Positions 1 through 7,895 are shown, counted from the stretch's first letter. The stretch: 42,077 nt of DNA from Calderihabitans maritimus (GCF_002207765.1 NZ_BDGJ01000016.1:1-42077); one strand, 5' to 3'. Made by a program: numbers and translations. The notes: generated from the sequence alone by a model not told the origin.

Positions 1-76
1 GTTGGGGTAAGATGTTTTGTTTGATACCCTAAAACGGGCTATTTGTGCTTGCTTCCGCACAGCGCAATTGGCTCGA

Positions 77-120
77 ATAAAAAAGATAGCCTCGGAATTT
101 ACTCAGGTTTCCGGGGCTAT
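77..120 (-). terminator. Rho-independent terminator downstream of hcp (distal)
   Basis: Read on the minus strand, a 12-bp stem (arms at 109-120 and 86-97, one G-U pair) is followed directly by a run of T residues (79-84 on the opposite strand). This is a canonical intrinsic terminator for transcription leaving hcp. On the plus strand no T run follows, so it works one way. The remaining bases of 1-222 show no convincing gene. Confidence 0.7.
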
Positions 121-178
121 TCCTGTAATACTAATACAATTTGCCGGCTGCGGTACATTTTTTATGGAAAATAGTAAA

Positions 179-198
179 GGTCCGGTTAACACCGGACC
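179..198 (-). terminator. Hairpin just 3' of hcp (proximal terminator)
   Basis: A perfect 8-bp inverted repeat (GGTCCGGT / ACCGGACC, loop TAAC) lies about 25 bases beyond the hcp stop. The T-rich stretch after it on the minus strand is interrupted, so it may be a weak terminator or an mRNA 3'-end stabiliser placed before the stronger hairpin at 77-120. Confidence 0.55.
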
Positions 199-222
199 CT
201 ATTTTGAGGAGGGAAGTTGCGC

Positions 223-1506
223 TCATCCAAGGATTTCTTTGAGATCCTGTTCTGGAGTGGTTACAAGTTTGAGACCGTACTGTTCCTGCAGCACTTTGAG
301 TACATTTGGTGTAATAAATGCAGGTGCAGTGGGGCCTATGCGAATATTTTTGATTCCTAGATGCAGAAGGGTTAGCAGGATGGCTACGGCTTTCTGCTCG
401 AACCAGGACAATACCAGGCTGAGCGGTAGTTCGTTGACACCGCAGTTGAAAGCCTTAGCCAGAGCCAATGCCACTTGGACGGCTGAATAAGCATTGTTGC
501 ACTGACCGATGTCAATGAGGCGCGGGATACCGTTGATGTCTCCCAGGTCAAGATGGTTGAAGCGATACTTGCCGCAGGCTAAGGTGAGCACTACGCAGTC
601 CTTCGGCACCTTCTGGACAAATTCGGTGTAGTAACTGCGGCCCGGTCTTGCTCCGTCGCAACCGCCCACCAGGAAGAAGTGGCGTATCTTACCGGCTTTG
701 ACTGCTTCGATAATTTTATCAGCTAAACCTAGAATGGCCGTGTGATGGAAGCCGGTAGTAATGGTTCTACCTTCAGTTTCTGGTAGCGGCGGTAGAGACT
801 TGGCCTTTTCAATCACCGGCGTGAAGTCGCGGTTCTTAATATGGGTTACTCCCGGTAGTCCGGTAACACTGCAGGTAAATATACGGTCCTGGTAAGACTC
901 CTTAGGGATCAACACACAGTTGGTGGTAGCAAGAATTGCACCGGGGAATTGCTCAAACTCCTTCTTCTGGTTTTGCCAGGCAGTACCATAGTTACCCACG
1001 AGGTGAGAGAATTTTTTCAGTTCGGGATAGGCATGGGCCGGAAGCATTTCTCCGTGGGTGTAAACATTCACACCTGTCCCTTCCGTCTGCTTAAGTAATT
1101 CATACAGGTCCAGCAGGTCATGTCCGGTGACCAGAATACCGGGGCCGGATTTGGTACCGGTAGAAACCGCGGTAGGGACGGGCGAACCAAAGCGCTCTAC
1201 ATGGGCTTTATCCAGTAGCTCCATAATCCGCAGGTTCATTTCCCCACACTTCAGAAGCAGTTCAATGTGGCGGTCAAGATTAAAGTTGACGTTGGTAAGG
1301 GTGGAGAACAAAGCTTCATGCATAAAGGCTTCAACTTGGTCATCGCGCGCACCCAGTTCCCGTGCATGGTATGCATAGGCTGCGATGCCTTTCAGACCAA
1401 TAAGCAAAGTGTCCTGCAGCCCCGCGATATCTTCGTTCTTGCCACATACACCTACCCTGGTACAGCCGCTACCGCCGGCCGTCTGTTCACACTGGTAACA
1501 AAACAT
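223..1506 (-). CDS. hcp: Hybrid cluster protein (hydroxylamine reductase), short class III type
   Basis: A 427-residue cytoplasmic Fe-S protein of the Hcp/prismane family, which reduces hydroxylamine and/or NO in nitrosative stress defence. The N-terminal cluster motif is C3-x2-C6-x8-C15-x5-C21. Typical hybrid-cluster segments follow: TTNCVLIP, VGGCDGARPG, LACGKYRF and GQCNNAYSA. Class I/II proteins have about 540-550 residues; this length matches class III, which lacks one helical-bundle segment and is known from thermophiles. The ATG has a strong AGGAGGAG ribosome site (plus-strand complement 1512-1520). The gene is monocistronic, with its own FNR-like operator upstream and hairpins downstream. 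Family assignment is firm; the physiological substrate is inferred. Confidence 0.93.
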   Translation of the reverse strand: MFCYQCEQTAGGSGCTRVGVCGKNEDIAGLQDTLLIGLKGIAAYAYHARELGARDDQVEAFMHEALFSTLTNVNFNLDRHIELLLKCGEMNLRIMELLDKAHVERFGSPVPTAVSTGTKSGPGILVTGHDLLDLYELLKQTEGTGVNVYTHGEMLPAHAYPELKKFSHLVGNYGTAWQNQKKEFEQFPGAILATTNCVLIPKESYQDRIFTCSVTGLPGVTHIKNRDFTPVIEKAKSLPPLPETEGRTITTGFHHTAILGLADKIIEAVKAGKIRHFFLVGGCDGARPGRSYYTEFVQKVPKDCVVLTLACGKYRFNHLDLGDINGIPRLIDIGQCNNAYSAVQVALALAKAFNCGVNELPLSLVLSWFEQKAVAILLTLLHLGIKNIRIGPTAPAFITPNVLKVLQEQYGLKLVTTPEQDLKEILG

Positions 1507-1539
1507 ACCAATCTCCTCCTCTTCCGTTTTTTTACTTTG

Positions 1540-1582
1540 ATTGTAATTGGCGGAGCCAGTTTATTCTGTGACGGGAATCACA
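1540..1582 (-). promoter_or_regulatory. hcp promoter with FNR/CRP-type operator
   Basis: TGTGA-N6-TCACA at 1567-1582 is a full CRP/FNR-family palindrome. On the minus strand a -10 like TACAAT lies at 1540-1545, predicting a start near 1533. The palindrome centre (1574.5) then falls about 41.5 bases upstream, the standard class II activator position, overlapping the -35 region. HcpR, a CRP/FNR-family regulator of hcp genes, is the natural candidate; no regulator gene is in the window. Confidence 0.7.
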
Positions 1583-1627
1583 ATCTTTTTGTGTTTTTAG
1601 TCGGGCTTACATCTTTTAAAACAAAAA

Positions 1628-1653
1628 AGAACCCGTCTTTGATGACGGGTTCT
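1628..1653 (-). terminator. Terminator of the 152-residue membrane protein gene
   Basis: A perfect 10-bp inverted repeat (arms 1628-1637 and 1644-1653, 6-base loop) is followed on the minus strand by T6GT4. It lies 31 bases beyond the stop at 1685 and separates that gene from the hcp promoter. Confidence 0.85.
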
Positions 1654-1684
1654 CTTTCGATTCGATCTGCGGGTGCGCGGTTTT

Positions 1685-2143
1685 TTATTTTCTATTAGGG
1701 ATGAATATTTTCCCAAACCTGGCGATCAGATAGGCCGTAATTCCCCCGTAAACGGCTAGGCTGACCACGGCAAAGAGGTTGGTAAAGGCTTCTCTTTGTA
1801 TTTGAGGACTGATCTTTAGTAAGGGCATGACAAAGCCTACAGTTCCCATACCAATAATCCAGGCCAGGAGAATGCCTTTGAATATCGCATAATCTCTTCC
1901 GGTATAGCGGAGGAGATAAGCGGTAAAAATTCCTCCGACCATCCCTATGACAAGGTGACCTGCGATTCCTATCAGCCACGCGGCAGGGGTGCCCAATAGC
2001 TGCCGGACCAAAAAGATATCCGCGGCTACACCAATAGCTGTCGAGTGAGGTATTTTCAGTAGAGTGGCTACAACGGACAAAAGGTCCATGGCCAGAGTAC
2101 CGATAATACCTGCCAAACTTCCTACCAGAAAAGTATCTTTCAT
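1685..2143 (-). CDS. Small integral membrane protein, unknown function
   Basis: A 152-residue protein with about four hydrophobic spans (near residues 5-28, 52-78, 84-108 and 122-145) and short charged loops. It has no catalytic motif I can recognise. The pattern resembles small YqhR-like or DUF1440-like membrane proteins, but I cannot assign a family. The ATG follows a good AGGAGGGT site. The gene is divergent from spoIIAA and is closed by its own terminator, so it is probably transcribed alone. Confidence 0.75.
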   Translation of the reverse strand: MKDTFLVGSLAGIIGTLAMDLLSVVATLLKIPHSTAIGVAADIFLVRQLLGTPAAWLIGIAGHLVIGMVGGIFTAYLLRYTGRDYAIFKGILLAWIIGMGTVGFVMPLLKISPQIQREAFTNLFAVVSLAVYGGITAYLIARFGKIFIPNRK

Positions 2144-2276
2144 TGCCGTACCCTCCTGTACGTCTCCCTGTAATATAGACTGAAGCGGCCTGATCCTATT
2201 TAACCTATTTTAGTATTAGATTTTTCTGCTCTTTCCTATACTTTTTTAAGTAAACAGTCTATTTTTCCAGGATTTA

Positions 2277-2304
2277 GCAGGATAATAGCTATTAACTGTA
2301 GAAT
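2277..2304 (+). promoter_or_regulatory. Sigma-H-like promoter of the spoIIA operon
   Basis: GCAGGATAA (2277-2285), 14 bases, then AGAAT (2300-2304) fits the sigma-H pattern RWAGGAxxT-N14-HGAAT except for the last base of the -35. The predicted start lies about 32 bases before the spoIIAA TTG. In Bacillus the spoIIA operon is read by sigma-H with Spo0A~P. A second AGGATTT at 2269 has the wrong spacing. Confidence 0.6.
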
Positions 2305-2343
2305 ACATTCTTGTCAAAATCTTCTTAAACAGGAGGGATAGAT

Positions 2344-2682
2344 TTGGACCTTAAATTAAGCCGGGAAAGAGACGTTCTGATAGTCGACCTGCAGGGAGAA
2401 CTGGACCTTCTGGTTGCGGATAATTTTCGTTCGGAAATAGATCGCTGTTTAGAAGAATGGCCGGTTAGAAATCTTTTACTGGACCTGAAGGAGGTTACCT
2501 TTATCGACAGCTCGGGACTGGGAGTTATCCTGGGGAGGTATAAAAAGGTTACTGAAAGAGGCGGGAAAGTACTTCTTACCGGCGCTCGACCACAGATTAA
2601 AAAGATTTTGGAATTGTCAGGACTGCTTAAAATAATGCCCCACTACGATACCATACAGCAGGGAATGGACGAACTGGCTTAA
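2344..2682 (+). CDS. spoIIAA: Anti-anti-sigma F factor SpoIIAA
   Basis: A 112-residue single STAS domain protein. When unphosphorylated it binds SpoIIAB and frees sigma-F in the forespore. The phosphorylated serine lies in IDSSGLGV (Ser57, equivalent to Ser58 in Bacillus). It starts at TTG 2344 after AGGAGGGA, which matches the family N-terminus. It is the first gene of the three-gene spoIIAA-spoIIAB-sigF operon, with 13 bases to spoIIAB. Confidence 0.96.
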   Translation: MDLKLSRERDVLIVDLQGELDLLVADNFRSEIDRCLEEWPVRNLLLDLKEVTFIDSSGLGVILGRYKKVTERGGKVLLTGARPQIKKILELSGLLKIMPHYDTIQQGMDELA

Positions 2683-2695
2683 AGGAGGCTAAAGA

Positions 2696-3151
2696 ATGTC
2701 AACTGATAACTTGGGTAAACTGGAAAATAGAGTGCAGTTAAAGCTCCTAAGTGTACCGGAAAATATTGGTCTTTGCCGTGTAGTAGTAGCTTCGGTAGCG
2801 GCTCGGAAAGACCTTACTTTGAATGAACTGGAAGAGATAAAGGTTGCCGTGTCGGAGGCAGTATCTAACGCTATAATTCACGGGTACGATAACAACCCAG
2901 ACGGGATAATTTTTTTGGAAGTCAAAAGGTTTGAAAAAGGTTTAGAAATTCTGGTTGAGGATAAAGGCAAAGGTATTGAAGATGTAGAGAAGGCTATAGA
3001 ACCGGCTTATTCCAGCAATCCGGAGCGTATCGGACTGGGGTTTGTTTTTATGAAGTCCTTCATGGACCGGGTAGAGGTGGATTCTAGGGTGGGCGAGGGA
3101 ACTCGCGTGCGTTTGGTCAAAAAGTGGCCGGCAAATGGAGAAGAAGGCTAA
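2696..3151 (+). CDS. spoIIAB: Anti-sigma F factor / SpoIIAA kinase SpoIIAB
   Basis: A 151-residue GHKL-fold serine kinase that holds sigma-F inactive and phosphorylates SpoIIAA. The ATP-binding boxes are visible: N box with EAVSNAIIHGYDN (around residue 60), G1 box VEDKGKGI (around 95) and G2 box RIGLGFVFMKSF (around 108). Length is usual for the family. The ATG follows AAAGGAGG, and sigF begins 23 bases after the stop. Confidence 0.96.
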   Translation: MSTDNLGKLENRVQLKLLSVPENIGLCRVVVASVAARKDLTLNELEEIKVAVSEAVSNAIIHGYDNNPDGIIFLEVKRFEKGLEILVEDKGKGIEDVEKAIEPAYSSNPERIGLGFVFMKSFMDRVEVDSRVGEGTRVRLVKKWPANGEEG

Positions 3152-3174
3152 AAAGAGGATTAAGTGGGGATACT

Positions 3175-3966
3175 ATGGTGGCACGTCTGTCGGAAATGAA
3201 CATCCCGCGATTCCCGCTGCTTTCCGATGAAGAAATGGAAGAGCTGCTAAAAAAGGCCAAAGCGGGAGATCAGAAAGCCCGGGAAAAGTTAATCAACTGT
3301 AATTTAAAACTGGTATTTAATTTGGTGCAGCGATTCGAAAACAGGGGATACGAGCTGGAAGACTTGTTTCAGGTGGGCACTATTGGATTGATGAAGGCAG
3401 TGGATAAGTTCGACCCGAGTTTCAATGTGAAATTTTCTACCTATGCGGTACCCATGATTATGGGGGAAATTAGGCGTTTTTTGCGCGATGACAGTCCGGT
3501 GAAGGTCAGCCGTTCCTTAAAGGAAACTGCCTTCAAAGTTAATCGGACCAAAGAAAACCTGAGTAAAGAACTGGGTAGAGAACCTACCATCGGCGAAATT
3601 TCGTCGGCCCTAGATATTCCCGTAGAGGAGATAGTGGAGGCGATGGAAGCCGTGCAATTACCCAGTTCCATTCATGACACTGTTTATGAAGATGATGGGG
3701 ATCCCATATACGTTCTGGATCAGTTAGCCGCAAGGGAAGGGAAAGCAGGTGCTTGGGTTGACCGGGTGGCCTTGAAGGAAGTGTTGAAAAAGTTGCCGGA
3801 AAAACACCGCCGGGTTATAATGCTTCGTTTTTTTGAGGATAAGACCCAGATGGAAGTGGCCGAAATTATAGGCCTTTCCCAGGTGCAAGTTTCCAGGATT
3901 GAAAGGCAGGCCCTTAAAATTATCCGCCAGCTCATGACTGAACCAGAGCCATCGGGGGAATATTAG
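3175..3966 (+). CDS. sigF: Forespore RNA polymerase sigma factor SigF
   Basis: A 263-residue sigma-70 family protein that starts the forespore programme. Region 2 (EDLFQVGTIGLMKAVDKFDP through IRRFLRDD), region 3 and a region 4 helix-turn-helix (QMEVAEIIGLSQVQVSRIE) are complete. I chose ATG 3175, after GTGGGGA, because it gives the family length and N-terminus (MVARLSEMNIPRFPLLS). An in-frame ATG at 3124 would overlap spoIIAB and add 17 basic residues not typical of SigF. Confidence 0.95.
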   Translation: MVARLSEMNIPRFPLLSDEEMEELLKKAKAGDQKAREKLINCNLKLVFNLVQRFENRGYELEDLFQVGTIGLMKAVDKFDPSFNVKFSTYAVPMIMGEIRRFLRDDSPVKVSRSLKETAFKVNRTKENLSKELGREPTIGEISSALDIPVEEIVEAMEAVQLPSSIHDTVYEDDGDPIYVLDQLAAREGKAGAWVDRVALKEVLKKLPEKHRRVIMLRFFEDKTQMEVAEIIGLSQVQVSRIERQALKIIRQLMTEPEPSGEY

Positions 3967-3981
3967 TGCTATAGTATATTT

Positions 3982-4018
3982 TAATTGGTGAGAGAGATAC
4001 TTAGAATGAGACCAATTA
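3982..4018 (+). other. Inverted repeat between sigF and dodecin
   Basis: TAATTGGT (3982-3989) and ACCAATTA (4011-4018) form an 8-bp inverted repeat with a 21-base loop. No T run follows, so it is unlikely to be a terminator. It could be a weak operator or mRNA structure. AT-rich TATAGT/TATATT sequences at 3970-3980 might serve as a -10. Confidence 0.3.
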
Positions 4019-4045
4019 GAAAAAGCCTTGGAGGAGGTATGACAG

Positions 4046-4243
4046 TTGCATGTAAAAGTAGTTGAGCTGGTGGGAGAATCTCATGTCAGCTGGAAGGATG
4101 CTGTACAGTCTGCCGTAAGTGAAGCGTCCAAAACCATACCTAACATAACGGGAGTGGAGATTTACAACCTGACGGCAGACGTTCACGAGGGACGTCTGGT
4201 GGATTTTAAAGCTAACGTAAAAATTGCTTATACCGATGAGTAA
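4046..4243 (+). CDS. Dodecin (flavin-binding dodecamer)
   Basis: A 65-residue protein matching dodecin along its whole length: ELVGES, SWKDAVQSAVSEASKTI, a central NITGVEIYN strand and a C-terminal FKANVKIAY strand. Dodecins form hollow dodecamers that store or buffer flavins, or CoA in some members. The start is TTG 4046, 8 bases after GGAGGAGG; nearby ATGs are out of frame and soon stopped. It sits between sigF and the spoVA operon and ends at a strong terminator, so it is probably not co-transcribed with spoVA. Its possible link with sporulation is only positional. Confidence 0.92.
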   Translation: MHVKVVELVGESHVSWKDAVQSAVSEASKTIPNITGVEIYNLTADVHEGRLVDFKANVKIAYTDE

Positions 4244-4257
4244 GCCTCTTGATAGGG

Positions 4258-4286
4258 CACCTGCCTGCAGGCAGGTGTTTTTATTT
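4258..4286 (+). terminator. Terminator after dodecin
   Basis: A perfect 20-base palindrome (CACCTGCCTG and its complement) followed by TTTTTATTT. It isolates the spoIIA-dodecin transcript from spoVA. Confidence 0.9.
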
Positions 4287-4291
4287 GTCCT

Positions 4292-4321
4292 GCATAAAGG
4301 CCACTCACCGGGACCATAATA
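4292..4321 (+). promoter_or_regulatory. Sigma-G-like forespore promoter of spoVA
   Basis: GCATA (4292-4296), 18 bases, then CATAATA (4315-4321) matches the sigma-G pattern GHATR-N17/18-CATWMTA completely. The predicted start, near 4328, leaves a very short leader with GGGAGG directly before ATG 4341. Sigma-G control of spoVA is established in Bacillus, which supports the call. Confidence 0.75.
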
Positions 4322-4340
4322 TTTTTTGGGAGGCGATAGT

Positions 4341-4847
4341 ATGGTCCCACCAAAACAAGGGGGAACGAATTCTCCAAATTCTTTACCGCAGGAAATCCAG
4401 CAGAGTCAACAGCAATACCAGCAACAGGAATACCAGGCCTTAGTCAACCGGGTGAAACCGAAACCTCCGGTGCTAAAAAATGCTGTATTTGCGTTTCTGG
4501 TGGGTGGACTTATCAGCATGATCGGCCAGATATTTATGAATCTGTTTATGGCCGGCGGTTTGGCCCAGCAGGAGGCCAGCAGCGCCACGATTATGGTTAT
4601 GGTGTTCCTGGGGGCTTTTTTAACCGGTCTCGGTATATATGACAATATAGGGAAAGTTGCCGGGGCCGGGTCTATCATCCCTATAACCGGTTTTGCCAAT
4701 TCTATCGTTTCCTCCGCTATGGAGTTTAAAAGGGAAGGTTTCGTTTTTGGAGTTGGTGCCCGTATGTTCAATATTGCAGGTCCCGTATTGGTCTACGGGT
4801 TTTTAATCTCGGTAATAGTTGGCTTGATAGCGTTTATGTTTTCCTGA
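4341..4847 (+). CDS. spoVAC: Stage V sporulation protein AC (SpoVAC)
   Basis: A 168-residue membrane protein of the SpoVA channel, which moves calcium-dipicolinate into the forespore and releases it at germination. A Gln-rich cytoplasmic head (EIQQSQQQYQQQEYQ) precedes about four membrane spans with the conserved LVGGLISMIGQ and GAGSIIPITGFANS stretches. ATG 4341 after GGGAGGCG is chosen over the in-frame TTG at 4326, which overlaps the ribosome site. It is the first gene of the spoVA operon; no spoVAA or spoVAB precedes it. Confidence 0.94.
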   Translation: MVPPKQGGTNSPNSLPQEIQQSQQQYQQQEYQALVNRVKPKPPVLKNAVFAFLVGGLISMIGQIFMNLFMAGGLAQQEASSATIMVMVFLGAFLTGLGIYDNIGKVAGAGSIIPITGFANSIVSSAMEFKREGFVFGVGARMFNIAGPVLVYGFLISVIVGLIAFMFS

Positions 4848-4866
4848 GGTACAGGAGGGGATATTC

Positions 4867-5880
4867 TTGAGCCAGACGCTAAAAAGGGTGGGCCAGCGAA
4901 CGGTTCAGTTTTCTAACCCGCCTTGCATTATTTCAACGGCAACCATAGTGGGGCCTAAAGAAGGGGAAGGTCCCCTGGCCCATACTTTTGACAAGGTTAT
5001 GGAGGATACCTACTACGGACAAAAATCATGGGAAAAAGCGGAGAGCAAAATTTTGGAAGAGAGTGTCCAGATGGCCTTACAAAAGGTTAATCTGTCGCTG
5101 CAGGATATCGACTATCTACTGGCAGGAGATTTGATAAACCAGATTATTTGTTGCAATTTTGCGGCCCGCACGCTCGGTATACCTTTCTTCGGGTTGTATG
5201 GTGCCTGCTCTACTATGTACGAGGGTCTCGCCCTAGGGGCCATGCTTATCGACGGAGGCTTTGCCTCTAAGGTAGTGGCGGCGACCTGCAGCCATCATAA
5301 CACTTCCGAGCGCCAGTACCGTTATCCTACCGAGTTAGGGTCCCAGCGTCCCATGACTGCCCAGTGGACTATCACCGGTGCGGGGGCTTTTGTTTTGGCC
5401 AGTGAGGGTACGGGGCCGAGAATTACGCACGCTACGGTGGGTAAAGTGGTGGATGCGGGAGTTAAAGATCCTTTCGATATGGGCGCGGCTATGGCTCCCG
5501 CGGCTCTTGACACCCTGGTTAACCACTTTAAAGATACCGGTCGCGGTCCACAGGATTATGACCTGATCGTAACCGGAGACCTGGCTTCTGTCGGACGTTC
5601 GGTGTTAATCCAACTGGCTCAGCAGCAGGGCTACGATTTGTCCCAAAACTACACCGACTGTGGTGTTCTTATATTCGACCCGTCTCAGGATACTCATGCC
5701 GGGGGAAGCGGTTGTGCCTGCATAGCTGTAGTAACCGGCGGTTATATTCTAAACCAGATGAAAGCCGGTAAGCTGAGGAGGATTTTAGGTATAGCAACCG
5801 GTGCCTTACTGAGTCCTTTGAGCGTACAGCAGGGAGAATCCATACCTGGTATTGCTCACGCAGTAGCCATTGAGCTGTAA
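4867..5880 (+). CDS. spoVAD: Stage V sporulation protein AD (SpoVAD)
   Basis: A 337-residue thiolase-fold protein of the SpoVA complex that binds dipicolinic acid at the forespore membrane. The family signatures FSNPPCIISTATIVGPKEGEG (shortened here) and YGACSTMYEGLALG are clear. It starts at TTG 4867, 6 bases after AGGAGGGG, and follows spoVAC by 19 bases. Confidence 0.95.
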   Translation: MSQTLKRVGQRTVQFSNPPCIISTATIVGPKEGEGPLAHTFDKVMEDTYYGQKSWEKAESKILEESVQMALQKVNLSLQDIDYLLAGDLINQIICCNFAARTLGIPFFGLYGACSTMYEGLALGAMLIDGGFASKVVAATCSHHNTSERQYRYPTELGSQRPMTAQWTITGAGAFVLASEGTGPRITHATVGKVVDAGVKDPFDMGAAMAPAALDTLVNHFKDTGRGPQDYDLIVTGDLASVGRSVLIQLAQQQGYDLSQNYTDCGVLIFDPSQDTHAGGSGCACIAVVTGGYILNQMKAGKLRRILGIATGALLSPLSVQQGESIPGIAHAVAIEL

Positions 5881-5904
5881 CAGTTTCAGAAAGGGGATGG
5901 TGTA

Positions 5905-6261
5905 GTGAATCTGCTAATGGCTTTTTTAGTAGGAGGAATAATTTGTTTAATTGGGCAGTTAATTATGGATCTTACTCCCTATGAAGTAACTCCCGCTCAC
6001 GTTCTGGTGGGGTTTGTGATCATGGGCGCCGTATCCAGCGGCCTGGGTCTCTACCAGCCTCTGGTAGACATAGGAGGAGCCGGGGCCACTATTCCCCTCA
6101 GTGGATTCGGCCACACTTTAACCCAGGGGGCTATTAAGGCGGTAAAAACTAAAGGTTTACTAGGAGCCTTCGGCGGGGGAATCGAGGCGACGGCTGTAGG
6201 TATTGCGGCTGCCATCGTGTTCGGCTATGTGATGGCTGTACTGTTCAATCCCCAGGGATAA
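5905..6261 (+). CDS. spoVAE: Stage V sporulation protein AE (SpoVAE, membrane subunit)
   Basis: A 118-residue integral membrane protein related to SpoVAC. It has three to four spans, GGIICLIGQL near the start, GAGATIPLSGFGHTL in the middle and a C-terminal FGYVMAVLF span. It starts at GTG 5905 after AAGGGGA. It corresponds to the membrane protein SpoVAEB of Bacillus; the soluble SpoVAEA partner is not present. Confidence 0.93.
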   Translation: MNLLMAFLVGGIICLIGQLIMDLTPYEVTPAHVLVGFVIMGAVSSGLGLYQPLVDIGGAGATIPLSGFGHTLTQGAIKAVKTKGLLGAFGGGIEATAVGIAAAIVFGYVMAVLFNPQG

Positions 6262-6287
6262 ACTACCCGGATGGGAGTGGTTAATCA

Positions 6288-7835
6288 ATGATTGCTGACG
6301 ACGGTCAGAAGGCCAAGATAAGCAAAAAACTGGACGAAAACCTCAAGTGGCTAAACGAAGCATTGGGTATTGACAAGAATTTTGATATCATCAGCCGGCA
6401 GGTGCATTTTGCAGGCAAGGATGCCTTTCTGCTTTTTGTGGACGGCTTCACTAAGGATAATATAATGATGTATCTTCTCCGCAGTTTAACCCTGGTTAAG
6501 CGGGAAGATATAGTGGTTAATACTCTGGAAAAAATCTTTAAAACTTATATCGATTACATTGAAGTGGACCAGACCGACGATCTTCATCAGGTGGTGGATA
6601 GGGTTCTGGCGGGTCAAACCGCCCTGTTTATCGAGGGCGAACAAAAAGCCATTCTCATTGACGCCCGGGAGTACCCTATTCGCTCGCCGGAAGAGCCGGA
6701 CCTGGAAAGAGTGGTGCGCGGTTCCCGGGACGGATTTGTGGAAACCCTGGTATATAACACCGCTCTTATCCGCCGGCGAATTCGTGATCCCAAATTACGC
6801 ATGGAATTGATGGAAGCGGGCACTCGTTCCAAGACCGACATTTGTATTGCTTACCTGGAGGATGTAGCCAACCCCAACTTAGTGCAACTGATAAAGGAAA
6901 AAATTGAAGCCATCCGGATGGACGGCCTGCCCATGGCCGAAAAATCCGTGGAAGAACTTATTATGCCCGGAAGTTTTTGGAATCCCTTTCCCAAAATCCG
7001 GTATACGGAGCGCCCGGATGTAGCGGCAGCTCACCTGTTGGAAGGACATGTGTTGGTGCTGGTGGATACTTCTCCCAGCGTCATGATTTTACCCGCTACC
7101 TTTTTTCACCATGTACAGCACGCCGAGGAATACCGCCAAAGCCCGCTGGTAGGGGCTTTTCTGCGCTGGGTACGATTTTTCGGCATTGCTGCTTCGGTTT
7201 TTTTGGCTCCGGTATGGTTGTTGGTGGCTTTAGAACCGCGATTGCTTCCTGAGGGGCTAAAGTTTATCGGTCCCGACAAACCCGGGCAGGTAGGATTAAT
7301 GTGGCAGTTCTTTTTTGCCGAACTGGGTATAGATTTGCTTCGCATGGCGGCAGTACACACTCCTTCGGCCCTGACCACCGCTCTAGGCTTGATCGCTGCC
7401 ATCCTGATTGGTGAAGTGGCTATAGATATTGGCCTTTTTGCGCCGGAGGTAGTTTTATATATGTCCATTGCCGCGGTGGGAGTTTTTGCCACTCCCAGTT
7501 ACGAACTGGGTATGGCCAACACTTTGGTCCGGATTTTACTAATCTTTGCCGTAGGGCTATTCCGCCTGCCTGGTTTGCTGGTAGGTTTTGGCCTGGTATT
7601 CATATTCCTGGCCTTGAGTAAATCGTTCGGTGTCCCTTATCTATGGCCGCTAATACCTTTTAACTGGACCGCTTTGAAGTCTATCCTGGTTCGTTCACCG
7701 GTGCCCATTCAAAACACCCGTCCTAGTGCTTTAAAACCTCAAGATGCCAGCCGCCAGCCGTTACCAGCTACCAAACCGTTGAAACGGAAAAGTGAAAATT
7801 CGGAAACAAACGGAAGTAGAAGAAAAGACGAATAA
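6288..7835 (+). CDS. spoVAF: SpoVAF, GerA-family spore membrane protein
   Basis: A 515-residue GerA-A-type protein: a large soluble N-terminal region (about 1-280, with RDGFVETLVYNTALIRRRI and a VLVDTSPSVMILPATFF stretch) followed by about four to five membrane spans (roughly 285-460) and a basic C-terminal tail. SpoVAF works with the SpoVA channel in dipicolinate release and germination. The ATG follows a weak GGGAGTGG site. It is the last gene of spoVAC-AD-AE-AF; 60 bases then separate it from the activase-related operon. Confidence 0.93.
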   Translation: MIADDGQKAKISKKLDENLKWLNEALGIDKNFDIISRQVHFAGKDAFLLFVDGFTKDNIMMYLLRSLTLVKREDIVVNTLEKIFKTYIDYIEVDQTDDLHQVVDRVLAGQTALFIEGEQKAILIDAREYPIRSPEEPDLERVVRGSRDGFVETLVYNTALIRRRIRDPKLRMELMEAGTRSKTDICIAYLEDVANPNLVQLIKEKIEAIRMDGLPMAEKSVEELIMPGSFWNPFPKIRYTERPDVAAAHLLEGHVLVLVDTSPSVMILPATFFHHVQHAEEYRQSPLVGAFLRWVRFFGIAASVFLAPVWLLVALEPRLLPEGLKFIGPDKPGQVGLMWQFFFAELGIDLLRMAAVHTPSALTTALGLIAAILIGEVAIDIGLFAPEVVLYMSIAAVGVFATPSYELGMANTLVRILLIFAVGLFRLPGLLVGFGLVFIFLALSKSFGVPYLWPLIPFNWTALKSILVRSPVPIQNTRPSALKPQDASRQPLPATKPLKRKSENSETNGSRRKDE

Positions 7836-7895
7836 TCTGGATTTTAATGGCAATAATAAATTTGGATGTTGAATCAATATAGGAGGGCTGGATAG

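Noticed and set aside
17-490. 157-codon plus-strand open frame
   Set aside because: It runs antisense through the 3' end of hcp and both hcp terminators, with no ribosome site or family likeness.
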